NCBI GenBank assembly: GCA_051005695.1
Contig: JBPCJC010000041.1
Span: 62,001 to 126,000 of the forward strand
Direction: 5' to 3'
Length of the DNA stretch: 64,000 bases
From: JACCTI01 sp051005695
Lineage (GTDB): Bacteria; Verrucomicrobiota; Verrucomicrobiia; Chthoniobacterales; UBA10450
The number at the start of each line of letters is the position of its first letter. The stretch's first letter is position 1. The notes below the pieces were generated by a model. The model did not search any database. It was not told the origin of the DNA and saw nothing but the letters and a program-made list of their open reading frames with translations. The position numbers and the translations under genes are program-made. This document shows positions 42,417 to 51,684 of this stretch, one piece after another.

Positions 42417-43142
42417 ATGGCGCGCGTTCCGAGCAATAATCTGCAAGGCGACTTGCCTGGCTTTCGCCTGCGCGGCCGCGAAGTCACTCGCCTCGAGGGT
42501 TTCAGCGACGCCGTCTTCGGGTTCGCGCTCACCTTGCTCGTGGTTTCGCTCGATGTGCCCCGCACTTTCAATGATCTTATGGAATCAATGCGCGGTTTTC
42601 CCTCGTTCGCGGTCTGCTTCCTCCTCCTCGCGCTCATCTGGAATTCGCACAATAACTACTGCCGCCGCTACGGCCTCGACGACACCACCACGCGCGTGCT
42701 CACCTGTGTGCTTTTGTTCCTCGTCCTCTTCTACGTTTACCCGCTGAAGTTTCTCTTCAACGTCAGCGTCAGTGGGTTGATTTTCGGCGTCTCGCCGACT
42801 GCGCTCAATCTGACCAGGGACCAAATCAGCCTGCTCCTCGTGATTTACGGGCTTGGGTTTGCCGCGGTCTATCTCGCGATCTTTTTCCTCTACCTGCACG
42901 CCTGGCGGCTGCGCGAACTTCTGGAATTGGACGAACTCGAGCGTGCCGACACTCGCTATCAACTGCGCAAGATGCTTATGTTCGTCGCCATCGGCTTGAT
43001 CGCCGCCGCGCTCTCCTCCTCCCGGAGGACTCTCGGCCTGTCCGGGCTGCCCTACCTGCTTATCTTCCCCGTTATGCGGGTGCATAGGTTCGCGCATCGG
43101 CGGAAGCTGGCCCCGCTGCGCGCCCGCGATCCCGCTCGTTAG
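42417..43142 (+). CDS. TMEM175-family potassium channel-like protein (DUF1211)
   Basis: A 241-residue membrane protein with about six hydrophobic spans. The first carries the family signature RLEGFSDAVFGFALTLLVV (FSD motif lining the pore in bacterial TMEM175), and a second helix block follows (FAVCFLLLALIWNSHNNYCRRYGLDD). Bacterial TMEM175 proteins form tetrameric, weakly K-selective channels. ATG 42417 is chosen; the frame is open up to 42330. The stop TAG is part of a CGTTAGGC copy. Confidence 0.8.
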   Translation: MARVPSNNLQGDLPGFRLRGREVTRLEGFSDAVFGFALTLLVVSLDVPRTFNDLMESMRGFPSFAVCFLLLALIWNSHNNYCRRYGLDDTTTRVLTCVLLFLVLFYVYPLKFLFNVSVSGLIFGVSPTALNLTRDQISLLLVIYGLGFAAVYLAIFFLYLHAWRLRELLELDELERADTRYQLRKMLMFVAIGLIAAALSSSRRTLGLSGLPYLLIFPVMRVHRFAHRRKLAPLRARDPAR

Positions 43143-43196
43143 GCGCGAGCGGCGGTTGCGTTCGTTAGCCGACACCGGCATGGTAGCCGCGTCGCC

Positions 43197-44765
43197 ATGC
43201 CGAAGACTTTTTTCCTCACTACCGCGATCGATTATACCAATGGCGCGCCGCATATCGGCCACGCCTATGAGAAGGTCCTGGCTGATGTCATCGCGCGCTA
43301 TCATCGCCTGAAGGGCGAGCGGGTTTACTTCCTCACCGGCGTCGATCAGCACGGCCAAAAAGTCCAGCAATCCGCCGAGAAAGCCGGGGTTGCGCCGCAG
43401 CAGTTCGTCGATGAGATCACCGCGAAATTTGTCGCGCTTTGGGAAAAACTGGGAGTCCGCTACGATGGCTGGGCAGCTACCACGGAGCCGGTGCACACAC
43501 AGTGTGTCCAAGGCATGCTCCAGCGCCTTTACGACGAAGGTCAGATCTACAAGGACAGGCAAGAGGGCTATTACAGCGTCCGCCAGGAGCAGTTTCTCAC
43601 CGACAAAGAACGCGGCGCCGATGGGGAGTTCGGTCCCGAGTGGGGCCAGGTAGAGCATCGCACCGAGGAGAATTATTACTTCCGACTAGCCCAGCACAAA
43701 GACTGGCTCCTGGATCACCTGCGCGCCCATCCCGACTGCGTTACTCCCGTGTTCCGCCAAACCGAACTCATAAACGCCGTCGAGAAACTCAGCGGCGACC
43801 TTTGCATCTCCCGCCCGAAATCCCGCTTAAGCTGGGGCATCGAGCTTCCTTTCGACCGCGATTACGTCAACTACGTCTGGTTCGATGCTCTAACCAACTA
43901 CATCAGCTTCATCGGCTACGACCCGACCGTTTCTTCCTTCAACCTTCAGTCTTCTTCCTTTCAGGAAAAATGGCCCGCCCTCCACATCATCGGCAAGGAC
44001 ATCCTCATCCCGGCCCACGGCATCTACTGGCCGATCATGCTCCACGCGCTCGGCTTCCCCGATGAGCAAATGCCGAAGTTTCTCGTCCACGGCTGGTGGA
44101 ACATCAGCGGCGCCAAGATGAGCAAGTCGTTAGGCAACGTCATCGACCCCGATTCGTTAGCCGATGAGCACGGTGCGGAAGCGCTGCGCTATTATTTGAT
44201 GAGCGACATCGTCACCGGCAAGGATTCGGATTTTTCCGAGGAACGGCTCATTGGTCGTTTCAATAGTGACCTTGCGAATGCTCTCGGCAATCTGCTGAAT
44301 CGCGCTCTGAGCATGACGCTGCGTTACCGAGCGGGCAGGCTCACCGGCCGCGGCCCGGGAACTATCCTGCTCGTTTCAGCCTATCGAGACGAGATGCGGT
44401 CGTCCATCAGTGCCGGCTTAGATCGCGTCAATGGTTACGTTGTTGTTTGGAACCAGGAGATTGAGCTGAAGAAGCCCTGGTTGCTGGCAAAGGACGAGGC
44501 ACAAGCAGAACAACTTGACGCACTCTTGTATAGTTTAGCCGAATCCCTCCGCATCATCGCCATCCTCATCTCACCCGTCCTCCCAAAAGCCGCGCACGGC
44601 ATCTTCGATCAACTCAATTGGAAAATGGAGCTAAGTGGAATAGAAGAGCGCTTCTCGTTAGCTGAGGCAGAGTGGGGGAAACTACCCGATGGCCACATCG
44701 TCGGAAAACCCACGCCTTTATTCCCGCGCATTGAAACCGACAAGACCGCGAACCCCAGATTCTAA
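43197..44765 (+). CDS. metG: methionyl-tRNA synthetase
   Basis: Charges tRNA-Met and tRNA-fMet. The 522-residue class I enzyme has the HIGH motif in TNGAPHIGHAYEKVLADVIARY and KMSKS in WWNISGAKMSKSLGNVIDP. An anticodon-binding helical domain follows residue 360. It is the short form, ending without the C-terminal tRNA-binding dimer domain. At about residues 243-257 a Ser/Phe/Gln-rich insert (VSSFNLQSSSFQ) breaks the catalytic domain, encoded by low-complexity CTTC/CTTTC sequence at 43926-43965. It is followed 4 bases later by a Cdd1 gene. Confidence 0.95.
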   Translation: MPKTFFLTTAIDYTNGAPHIGHAYEKVLADVIARYHRLKGERVYFLTGVDQHGQKVQQSAEKAGVAPQQFVDEITAKFVALWEKLGVRYDGWAATTEPVHTQCVQGMLQRLYDEGQIYKDRQEGYYSVRQEQFLTDKERGADGEFGPEWGQVEHRTEENYYFRLAQHKDWLLDHLRAHPDCVTPVFRQTELINAVEKLSGDLCISRPKSRLSWGIELPFDRDYVNYVWFDALTNYISFIGYDPTVSSFNLQSSSFQEKWPALHIIGKDILIPAHGIYWPIMLHALGFPDEQMPKFLVHGWWNISGAKMSKSLGNVIDPDSLADEHGAEALRYYLMSDIVTGKDSDFSEERLIGRFNSDLANALGNLLNRALSMTLRYRAGRLTGRGPGTILLVSAYRDEMRSSISAGLDRVNGYVVVWNQEIELKKPWLLAKDEAQAEQLDALLYSLAESLRIIAILISPVLPKAAHGIFDQLNWKMELSGIEERFSLAEAEWGKLPDGHIVGKPTPLFPRIETDKTANPRF

Positions 44766-44769
44766 GGTT

Positions 44770-45087
44770 ATGGCCAATCACCCCAAAGCAGTTAATGCCC
44801 GCGCCGCAACCGTCCTCGAGTTGATCCCAAACATCGGCCTATCGGTCGCCGAAGATCTGCGCCTTCTTGGAATTAGACAACCTCACCAGTTAATCGGCAA
44901 AGATCCCGTTAAACTTTACCGCGCCCTTTGCCAGAAAACGAAAATCCGCCAGGACCCATGCGTCCTAGACACCTTCATCGCCGCCGTCCGCTTCATGGAG
45001 GGCGCTCCCGCAAGACCCTGGTGGCATTACACTGCCGAAAGAAAGAAGACCTACCGATTAGATCCGTCCTCTAGGGGCCACGAGTAA
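44770..45087 (+). CDS. Cdd1 (pathogenicity locus) family helix-hairpin-helix protein
   Basis: A 105-residue protein matching the Cdd1 family: VLELIPNIGLSVAEDLRLLGI (a helix-hairpin-helix), QLIGKDPVKLYRALCQ, DPCVLDTFIAAVRFMEG and PWWHYTAERK. The helix-hairpin-helix suggests contact with nucleic acid; the role is unknown, and the name is historical. It begins 4 bases after the metG stop. Codon use is more AT-rich than in upstream genes. Confidence 0.87.
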   Translation: MANHPKAVNARAATVLELIPNIGLSVAEDLRLLGIRQPHQLIGKDPVKLYRALCQKTKIRQDPCVLDTFIAAVRFMEGAPARPWWHYTAERKKTYRLDPSSRGHE

Positions 45088-45189
45088 CGGCCTTAGCTTA
45101 ATCTACCGTTTGTAACCTCCGGCTGACGAACCCGCGCGTCCTTTTTCTTCTCCACGGGGCTGGCGGCGACGAATTTATCGATCCGCGCG

Positions 45190-45846
45190 CTAACGATCAC
45201 TCGACGGGAAGACCTGCCGCCTCAATCCAGCTTCGGCTGAACAAGAGTAAACAAAAGCGCGGTTACATCCAGCGCGATCACACAGCCCGGCATGGCGCAC
45301 GCAAGCGAACGCACGGACCAGTTTGGCGAAACTCACAAACAACCACCAGCGCAGATCGCCCAGGCGCATCGACAGCACCCCGTAAGCGATAGTCAGGAAG
45401 GCTAGCACATAGGAAGCATGGTCCTGGCAAGGGTGAAAAGAACTACCTTCGCCTGTTGCAACACCCTCCCGTAACTGCATCCGCCGGCGCCGAGCGCGCT
45501 CCATCTCCTCATAAGTCAGCCGGGTAAAGAGAACAAACAAGAACACCGCTGCCATCCAAACCACGTCCGAGAGCGCGAGGAAATTGATCGGCGGATGCGT
45601 CGGCGGCGTCCACTTGAAAGCCAGCACGCCCAGGCTCACGGGAATCAGAAAAGTCGTTACCGTCATCCGCACCGTGCTATAGTGCCGCGCCCAGTTCCCA
45701 TTCTCCTGATAGCGGGTCCGACAATTCTGCAGAAGCTCCGCTTGCCCTAACCCCTTAAAGGTGTCGGGGTCATGCGCCAGCCCATCGACCTTCGTCTCGA
45801 GATCGGCGATCGACTTCCACAGCTGCGCCTCTTCCTCAACAGTCAT
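45190..45846 (-). CDS. small membrane protein, probably frameshifted at the C-terminus
   Basis: The frame of 218 residues has a helical cytoplasmic start (EEEAQLWKSIADLETKVDGL) and hydrophobic spans (TFLIPVSLGVLAFKW, VVWMAAVFLFVLFTRLTY, SYVLAFLTIAYGVL). The last 45 residues are Cys/Arg-rich and unlike a membrane protein. In a neighbouring frame from about 45293 the sequence reads GCVIALDVTALLFTLVQPKLD and stops at 45222, a natural-looking last span. A one-base shift near 45290-45305 is therefore likely. Family not recognised. Confidence 0.6.
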   Translation of the reverse strand: MTVEEEAQLWKSIADLETKVDGLAHDPDTFKGLGQAELLQNCRTRYQENGNWARHYSTVRMTVTTFLIPVSLGVLAFKWTPPTHPPINFLALSDVVWMAAVFLFVLFTRLTYEEMERARRRRMQLREGVATGEGSSFHPCQDHASYVLAFLTIAYGVLSMRLGDLRWWLFVSFAKLVRAFACVRHAGLCDRAGCNRAFVYSCSAEAGLRRQVFPSSDR

Positions 45847-45937
45847 ACGATAACGGCGAGACTAACAAATTGGCCACGCCTGGCAAGCCCCAAGAGACGC
45901 CTTCTTGTTTTGGACCTCAGCGGGGGCAGCCCGGGAG

Positions 45938-46828
45938 CTAGTTATTGCGGACTCGCAAGCTGCAGTAGTTCAGCTTGCCGCTGATCTCCCACACGTAATA
46001 GAGCGAGGCGCGACCATTGTTATAGATAAAGGTCTCATCCGTCCCGCTCTGGGTGATGCCTTTCTCTTTCTTTACTTCGCGGCGCCAACTGCCATTGATC
46101 CAGACATCGAAACTGGTGACGTCGTTATCGTGGATTTTCACGGCGACGGACGAGCCGCCCACGGTGATCGTTCTCCAAGCATCTAATTCAACGATGGTGT
46201 CGACTCCTGCGCCTGTTGCGCCTCGGCCTCTCGCTTCTGAATAGCCGCGCGCGATCGCTCGCGCGCAATGCTAGCCTGCTCGAGCCTCGCTCGCTCTCGT
46301 TCGATGTAGCCGTTGCTGCTTCGCACCGGGTCGGGCTGCGCCGCCACCGGAGGAGGGCGCAATAAAGGCGTTTGCGTGGCAATCATTGACGCGCTGTTGC
46401 CGATGAACTGATTTGGCGCTGATATGCGACGCGTGCCCACGACGGCAGATGCGGCAGATTGATGGCTAAGCGGAATTTGATTCCGGCTTGCGTCTCTAGT
46501 TGTGGACGCGGCGGCCGAAGAATTTGGTCTGCCAATCCCCAGCATTACAAAGTTGGTTATGACCGCCGCCAGGATTACGGCGAATAAGGCGGCGAGTCCA
46601 AGTATCCACCGGTTTACCCGATCTCCTTCGATCGGCGGAAGGCCTCAATCCACCGGCGGACTCGTATTTCAACAAAGGAAAGAGCTCGTCGAGCGTCCGC
46701 CATTGTGTTTTCGCTGCCAACTTGCAGGGGTCTTCACGCTCGAGCAGCCGAGCGTGAAATAGTTCAAAAATCTGCTCGCGAGTGAGTGGGGTATGATATC
46801 CATCCTTGAGGACGTCGTAAAAAATCAC
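45938..46828 (-). pseudogene. GYF-like/transmembrane protein broken by two frameshifts
   Basis: Three minus-strand frames join into one plausible protein. Frame one (from 46828) gives a GYF_2/DUF4339-like domain: DVLKDGYHTPLTREQIFELF, LAAKTQWRTLDELFPLL. Frame two gives a transmembrane span (RWILGLAALFAVILAAVITNFVML) and a polar helix rich in Arg, Glu, Gln and Ala. Frame three, from about 46195, gives a beta-rich C-terminal domain (VELDAWRTITVGGSSVAVKI, WINGSWRREVKKEKG, YVWEISGKLNYCSLRV). Frame changes lie near 46620 and 46195-46210. Either the gene is dead or the sequence has two indels. Confidence 0.7.
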
Positions 46829-47315
46829 ACAGGGTTCAGAGCAAGCCGGATGCCGGCGAAGGGCTCAGTCGGATTTTGCGAGCGGTTACAAGATCGTCTA
46901 GAAACTCGCAAAGTGAATTCCCGGGTCTTCGTCTCCTGCCTGTTTCTCGCGCTGACCGTGGTCTCGGGAGTCATCCATCGCAAGGGCGGGCCCGCGCGGT
47001 CGCGTTGAGAAGCGCGGATATTCTGTCGCGGCCCCCTTGAGTTACGGCTCGTTAGGTTATGTTGTGTTCTCAAAACCGGCTAAAAAAGCCGATTGCCGCA
47101 AACGGTGCGGATTGGCGTAATACAGAGTTTTTTGGCCAGTGGCGACTAGTGCGCACTTTTTCTACGGGACGTTTTCGTTCACGGCGCCCCGGGCCGCGGC
47201 TAAGTTCGGGTTTGACGAGCGAGTCTACTATTTTGCAAACTAAGTGTTCGGGCGTGACCTGCTGGACATGGCTCTGAGCGCGCCTGTTTAACCTCCAACC
47301 TGAAAGGACCGGAAA
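46829..47315. other. 487-base intergenic region without a convincing gene
   Basis: No reading frame here looks like a protein. The stretch includes one CGTTAGGT variant of the dispersed word near 47050 and a small CGGCT/AGCCG hairpin near 47082-47096 without a T tract. The right end holds the AAAGGACCGG ribosome binding site of the cupin gene and presumably its promoter, which I cannot place. Confidence 0.6.
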
Positions 47316-47822
47316 ATGAAATCCCTTAGATACACCCTGTTAATTACGACGATGGTGGCGATCGCTTCGGTAGTGATCGGTGCGGAAAAGAAGGAAAAGA
47401 TGGGCGGCAAGGAAGTCGCGATAGAACACAAGGTCATGGACCCGGCAGGTCTCCAGTGGGGCGATGCGCCTCCGGGATTGCCAGCGGGCGCGAAGATCGC
47501 GGTGCTGGCGGGTGATCCCGGAAAGAAAGGGCTCTTCATCGTGCGGCTGAAGGTGCCGGCGGATTACAAGGTGCCGCCGCATACCCATCCGACAGCAGAG
47601 ATGATGACGGTGATCTCGGGAAGTTTCCACGTCGGGGCGGGTGGTACGTTCGACGAAAGCGCGGGGGAGGCGATGCCTGCCGGCGGTTTTACCGCGATGC
47701 CGGCGGGAATGAAGCATTACGCGTGGTCGAGCGAAGAATCGATCATCCAAATTACCTCGGAAGGGCCGTTTGTGATTAACTACGTAAACCCGACGGACGA
47801 TCCGCGGAAGGCGAAGAAGTAG
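47316..47822 (+). CDS. exported cupin-domain protein
   Basis: A 168-residue exported protein (signal LLITTMVAIASVVIGA) with one cupin barrel: VPPHTHPTAEMMTVISG carries the metal-binding HxH and Glu, and GMKHYAWSSEESIIQITSEG carries the last His. A glycine-rich loop joins them. The fold resembles ChrR/DUF4437-type cupins; the bound metal and substrate are unknown. A good AAAGGA site precedes ATG 47316. Confidence 0.85.
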   Translation: MKSLRYTLLITTMVAIASVVIGAEKKEKMGGKEVAIEHKVMDPAGLQWGDAPPGLPAGAKIAVLAGDPGKKGLFIVRLKVPADYKVPPHTHPTAEMMTVISGSFHVGAGGTFDESAGEAMPAGGFTAMPAGMKHYAWSSEESIIQITSEGPFVINYVNPTDDPRKAKK

Positions 47823-47887
47823 GAAGGCGACTTCCACAGAACGACTCGTTAGGTTAGGCTTTCCTGCCGGCAGGAAGGCCGAGCCAC

Positions 47888-50092
47888 TTAGAGGCCGAAG
47901 ACGTCGACCAGCCCGATTCCGGTGCTGCGGTTTTTGCCGCGGACGATGGCGGTGTGCGGGCCGGGGGCGAGGTTGGCGACGATGGCGGATTCGCGATCAT
48001 CGGAAGGCGGGAGGGTGGTGGCGCGCACTTCCGCTTCCTGCGATTGCCCGGTTTGATCGTTAATCTTCCAGTTATCGTTGGTGGCAATGAGGACGCCGTT
48101 GGCATCGTGCAGCTCGAGGGTAGGATCCTGAAGAGCGTTCTGGATTTGAGAGCTAGCTAATGAAGGACCAATGGCACGCGCTATCACCCGCTGACCGCCG
48201 CCGGCGCCGCCATCGATGATGAAGCCGCCGATAAGGATGCCGTTATCAGTGTCGACAACGGCGCGGGTGCTGATATTGGCCAGCTTGGAGTTACTGGTGC
48301 GCTGGAGGTCGAAGACTTCGACGAGGCCGGCGCCGATGCCGCCATTCTTGCCAGCGAGGATGGCGGTGTACTGGCCGGGCGGCAAGGTGGTAACGATGGC
48401 GGACTCGAGATCATTGGACGGGGGAAGGGTAGTAGCTTCCACTTCCGCCTGCTGGCTGGTGCCGTCGGAGCGGATTTTCCAGTTGTCGTTGGTCGCGAGA
48501 GTGGCATCGCCCTGGTGGAGCTCGAGAGTAGGATCGGCCAGGGATGCGCCGGCGCCGGTTACGGTAGGTCCGCGGCCACGGATGATCACCTTCTTGGGCT
48601 CGGCGCCATTGATGATGAAGCCGGCGATAACTACTTCCTCACCGGTGCGGACGGGGGCGCGGCTGGAGATGTTCAAGAGCTGGGAAGCGAGCACTGGAGT
48701 CACCCGCACGTAGTAGACATCCTCTTCCCCATTAAAGGTGGCGGGATAGGCGACATCGGCGCCGCCGTCGTCGGAAACGCTGGTGATGTAATCGCCAAGC
48801 TTATTCTGGTTAGGATAACCGATGGAGGGATCGAATTGCTCGCTCACCGCGATGTTGGTCGACCAGTTGCTACCTGCGTCGAGGCTATAGGAGTAGAAGA
48901 GTTGGGAGTCGATTCCGTTCGTGGAGTTACGGGTGTCGAGCCAGACGGCGTCGAGACGGCCGTTCGGCGCAGCTGAGAGCGAAGCCAGCCAATGGACGTG
49001 GCTCTGGTCGATCGCGTCATCGTTGATCCGCTGCGGCGCGCTGAAGGTTTGGCCGCTATCGGTGCTGCGAATGAACATAACATCGGCGCCGTTGACTGCC
49101 TGGGCGGGGAGCAGGCTCGCCATGAGGTAGACATTGTTACGCGCGGCAGTGCCGGAGCGATCGGCGACTACGTTGACCTGGCCGACTAAACCCTCCGGAT
49201 TAATGAAGGTGCTGCTGCTGACGGTGCCGCCCATGTCGACTGGGGCCACGATATCGAAGCTAGGGATGCTCGCGGCCTGCTTCGCATTACTGGACCGGAG
49301 GCTCCAGATTTGTTTACTATCGAAGTTAACTCCGGCAAGGAAGAGGTTGCCCTCCGCATCGACGTCGAGTGTGCCCCAGACGGGCGAGGCGGGAAGGGCA
49401 ACCGGGTTCAACCAGGTCGCGCCGCCATTAGTCGAGCGACTGAACTGCCGGCCGTTGTAGTTATTCCCGGCGGTGCTCCAGCTTTGATACTGGAAGCCGT
49501 GGCCGCTGCTGTTGGTGTTATCGATGGTGAACCACTGCTTGTCGCCACCGGTGGCAGGGCCGAGGCGCGCCCAGGAGAAGCCGCCATTAACCGAACGCCA
49601 GATGTCGTCGAAGAAATTCTCGAGCAAGCTAAGGTAGAAAAAATTCCCAGTATCATCGGATTTCAAAACCGGATCGCTCCGGAAGACATTATTCTCGAGC
49701 ACGCCGCGGAAGTTCCAGGAAGTGCCGCCAGTGGTGGAGTAAGCGTAGCCGGATTGCCGGAAGTTTGAGGCGGAACTGTTAAACTGCCGCCAACCGATGG
49801 CCATCTTGTTGTGGTCAGTCGGGTCGACGGCAATGGAAGGCTCGTTCGCCGCGTCGCCGGTAATGTTCTGGCCGCTGGCGTCAACGTTGACCTGATAGCT
49901 GATGAAGCCGCCGTGCTGCGAAATCATCGCCGGAGAGACGCCGGTGCGAAAAATCAACCGCGGCGGATCTTCGTAGGTCTCCAGCGGTTCCTTGCTCAAC
50001 TGGCGCAAGGGCGCGGCCAAAGCCGAAGAGCCGGCCAGGAGTGAAATCAAAACGCTGACGAAGGCGCGTGCAGGTGCAGTTAATTTTTTCAA
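47888..50092 (-). CDS. secreted sialidase-like (BNR) protein with two C-terminal repeats
   Basis: The frame is open to 50278, but the likely start is TTG 50092, which gives a signal peptide (KKLTAPARAFVSVLISLLAG...ALA) and 734 residues; no strong ribosome binding site is seen. Residues 60-480 are a BNR/sialidase-type propeller with Asp-box-like turns (YSTTGGTSWNF, RSVNGGFSWARL, RSTNGGATWLNP, RSTDSGQTFSAP, SLDAGSNWSTN). Two repeats of about 120 residues follow, of the type shared with the proteins at 7958-9565 and 51685-53703 (GGFIIDG, GPSL, DPTLELHDANG, NDNWK, ESAIV, TAIVRGKN, GIGLVDVF). Enzyme activity is not implied. Confidence 0.8.
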   Translation of the reverse strand: MKKLTAPARAFVSVLISLLAGSSALAAPLRQLSKEPLETYEDPPRLIFRTGVSPAMISQHGGFISYQVNVDASGQNITGDAANEPSIAVDPTDHNKMAIGWRQFNSSASNFRQSGYAYSTTGGTSWNFRGVLENNVFRSDPVLKSDDTGNFFYLSLLENFFDDIWRSVNGGFSWARLGPATGGDKQWFTIDNTNSSGHGFQYQSWSTAGNNYNGRQFSRSTNGGATWLNPVALPASPVWGTLDVDAEGNLFLAGVNFDSKQIWSLRSSNAKQAASIPSFDIVAPVDMGGTVSSSTFINPEGLVGQVNVVADRSGTAARNNVYLMASLLPAQAVNGADVMFIRSTDSGQTFSAPQRINDDAIDQSHVHWLASLSAAPNGRLDAVWLDTRNSTNGIDSQLFYSYSLDAGSNWSTNIAVSEQFDPSIGYPNQNKLGDYITSVSDDGGADVAYPATFNGEEDVYYVRVTPVLASQLLNISSRAPVRTGEEVVIAGFIINGAEPKKVIIRGRGPTVTGAGASLADPTLELHQGDATLATNDNWKIRSDGTSQQAEVEATTLPPSNDLESAIVTTLPPGQYTAILAGKNGGIGAGLVEVFDLQRTSNSKLANISTRAVVDTDNGILIGGFIIDGGAGGGQRVIARAIGPSLASSQIQNALQDPTLELHDANGVLIATNDNWKINDQTGQSQEAEVRATTLPPSDDRESAIVANLAPGPHTAIVRGKNRSTGIGLVDVFGL

Positions 50093-50263
50093 GCTGGAGA
50101 CGAAATTACCACAATTGCGCGTTAGCGTCTGGCCGAAAAATCTTGCGATCTCGGACTTCGCGTTGTGTTTTTCGGCTGTGGCTGGAAGGAACGTTGGCCC
50201 GAGAAGTTGCTTGGAATTCTGTGGAGTCCGGCTAGAGACGAGACAGTTTTTACCGTTCGGACG

Positions 50264-51601
50264 ATGAGGATCTATCACTTTGCCCTCGCAGTTTGCGGGC
50301 TAGCACTGCTCCCGCTCATGCTGCGTGCGGACGAGGGCATCCTCGACCTGACTGCGCTCGGGAATTACGCGCACCAGACGATCCCCGCTTACATCACGCG
50401 TGATAACACGCCGGCCAACAATGCGATTACGGACGCGGCTGCGACCCTCGGGCGGGTGCTTTTTCACGACAAACGCCTTTCGCGCAATGACACCGTGAGT
50501 TGCAGTTCCTGCCACCAGCAGTCGCTGGCTTTCGGGGCTCTGGAGACGGCGAGCACGGGCGTGGCCGGCATGACCGGCCGGCACACCACGCGCTTGATCA
50601 ACGATCGCTTCGGCACGGAGGTCCATTTCTTCTGGGACGAGCGCGCCACCAGCCTGGAAAGCCAGGCGACACAGCCGATCCAGAACCAGGGGGAGATGGG
50701 TTTTAGCGGGACGCTGGGCGATCCGACTTTTGCCGATTTGTTGACGAAGCTGTCGGCAATTCCCGAGTACCGCGTGCTCTTCACGAAAGCTTTCGGGAGC
50801 GCGGCGATCAATGAAACTAAAATGCAGCAAGCGATCGCGCAGTTCGTTCGCAGCATTCAATCCTTCGATTCGAAATACGACATTGGCCGCGCGCAGGTGA
50901 ATAACGACAACCAAACGTTTCCGAATTTCACCAGCAGCGAAAGTAACGGGAAACAGCTCTTCCTCGGCACCGCCGGCTGCGCCGCCTGCCATCGCCCGCC
51001 GGAGTTCGACATCGATCCCAACAGCAAGAATAACGGCATCATCGATTCCATCGCCGGTGGGACCGACCTGACGAATACGCGCTCACCGTCGCTGCGGGAT
51101 TCGGTCGGCCCTGGCGGGCAATCGAACGGGCCCTTCATGCATAACGGCGTCTTCACCACGCTGGCGCAGGTGATCAATCACTACGACGCGGTTCCAAACA
51201 ACCCGGCGAACACCAACCTCGATCCGCGCCTCCGCGGCCCCGGCGGAAACCTCAACCTCTCGCCGACGCAGAAGAATGATCTAGTCGCCTTCATGACCAC
51301 GCTGACCGGGAGCGCGGTTTACACCGACGCGCGCTGGTCGAACCCATTCAGCCCCGCGAACAACCTCTCGTTAGTCGTGCTCCCGGCATCGTCGATGAGG
51401 ATTCAAAATATTGGCGGCACGGTCACGGTGACCAGCAAGGCCACGGCCGGATTGCAATATCAGCTCGAGTTCTCCAGTGAGTTCCAATACTGGACGCCGA
51501 TGGTCACGCTAACCGCTGATAGCAATGGCAACCTGAGCCGCGTGGTGGTGATGACCGGGCCCGTGTTTTACCGCTTCACCTTCACGCCGCCGACTTCGTA
51601 A
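50264..51601 (+). CDS. di-haem cytochrome c peroxidase (MauG/CcpA family)
   Basis: A 445-residue exported protein (signal MRIYHFALAVCGLALLPLMLRA). Two haem c sites are present: CSSCH within NDTVSCSSCHQQSLAFG and CAACH within GTAGCAACHRPPEF. The pattern LGRVLFHDKRLS and PIQNQGEMGF, with HNGVFTTLAQVINHY distal, is that of bacterial di-haem peroxidases, which reduce peroxide in the periplasm with electrons from a small cytochrome. Beyond about residue 370 an extra beta domain (QYQLEFSSEFQYWTPMVTL) is added, like the EASTNL module of other secreted proteins here. It is divergent from the sialidase-like gene. Confidence 0.9.
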   Translation: MRIYHFALAVCGLALLPLMLRADEGILDLTALGNYAHQTIPAYITRDNTPANNAITDAAATLGRVLFHDKRLSRNDTVSCSSCHQQSLAFGALETASTGVAGMTGRHTTRLINDRFGTEVHFFWDERATSLESQATQPIQNQGEMGFSGTLGDPTFADLLTKLSAIPEYRVLFTKAFGSAAINETKMQQAIAQFVRSIQSFDSKYDIGRAQVNNDNQTFPNFTSSESNGKQLFLGTAGCAACHRPPEFDIDPNSKNNGIIDSIAGGTDLTNTRSPSLRDSVGPGGQSNGPFMHNGVFTTLAQVINHYDAVPNNPANTNLDPRLRGPGGNLNLSPTQKNDLVAFMTTLTGSAVYTDARWSNPFSPANNLSLVVLPASSMRIQNIGGTVTVTSKATAGLQYQLEFSSEFQYWTPMVTLTADSNGNLSRVVVMTGPVFYRFTFTPPTS

Positions 51602-51684
51602 GCGGCAGCGCTCGTCCTGATCGTGGCCGCATCGCCGCGACCACGATCCCGAAGATTAAGCCAGCTTCGGAGGAGCAGTTCCTG

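Noticed and set aside
42585..43658. A 357-codon minus-strand frame across the TMEM175-like and metG genes
   Set aside because: It spans two genuine genes and the gap between them; low-complexity charged sequence only.
46793..47008. A 71-codon plus-strand frame upstream of the cupin gene
   Set aside because: Overlaps the start of the broken minus-strand gene and has no protein-like pattern or ribosome binding site.
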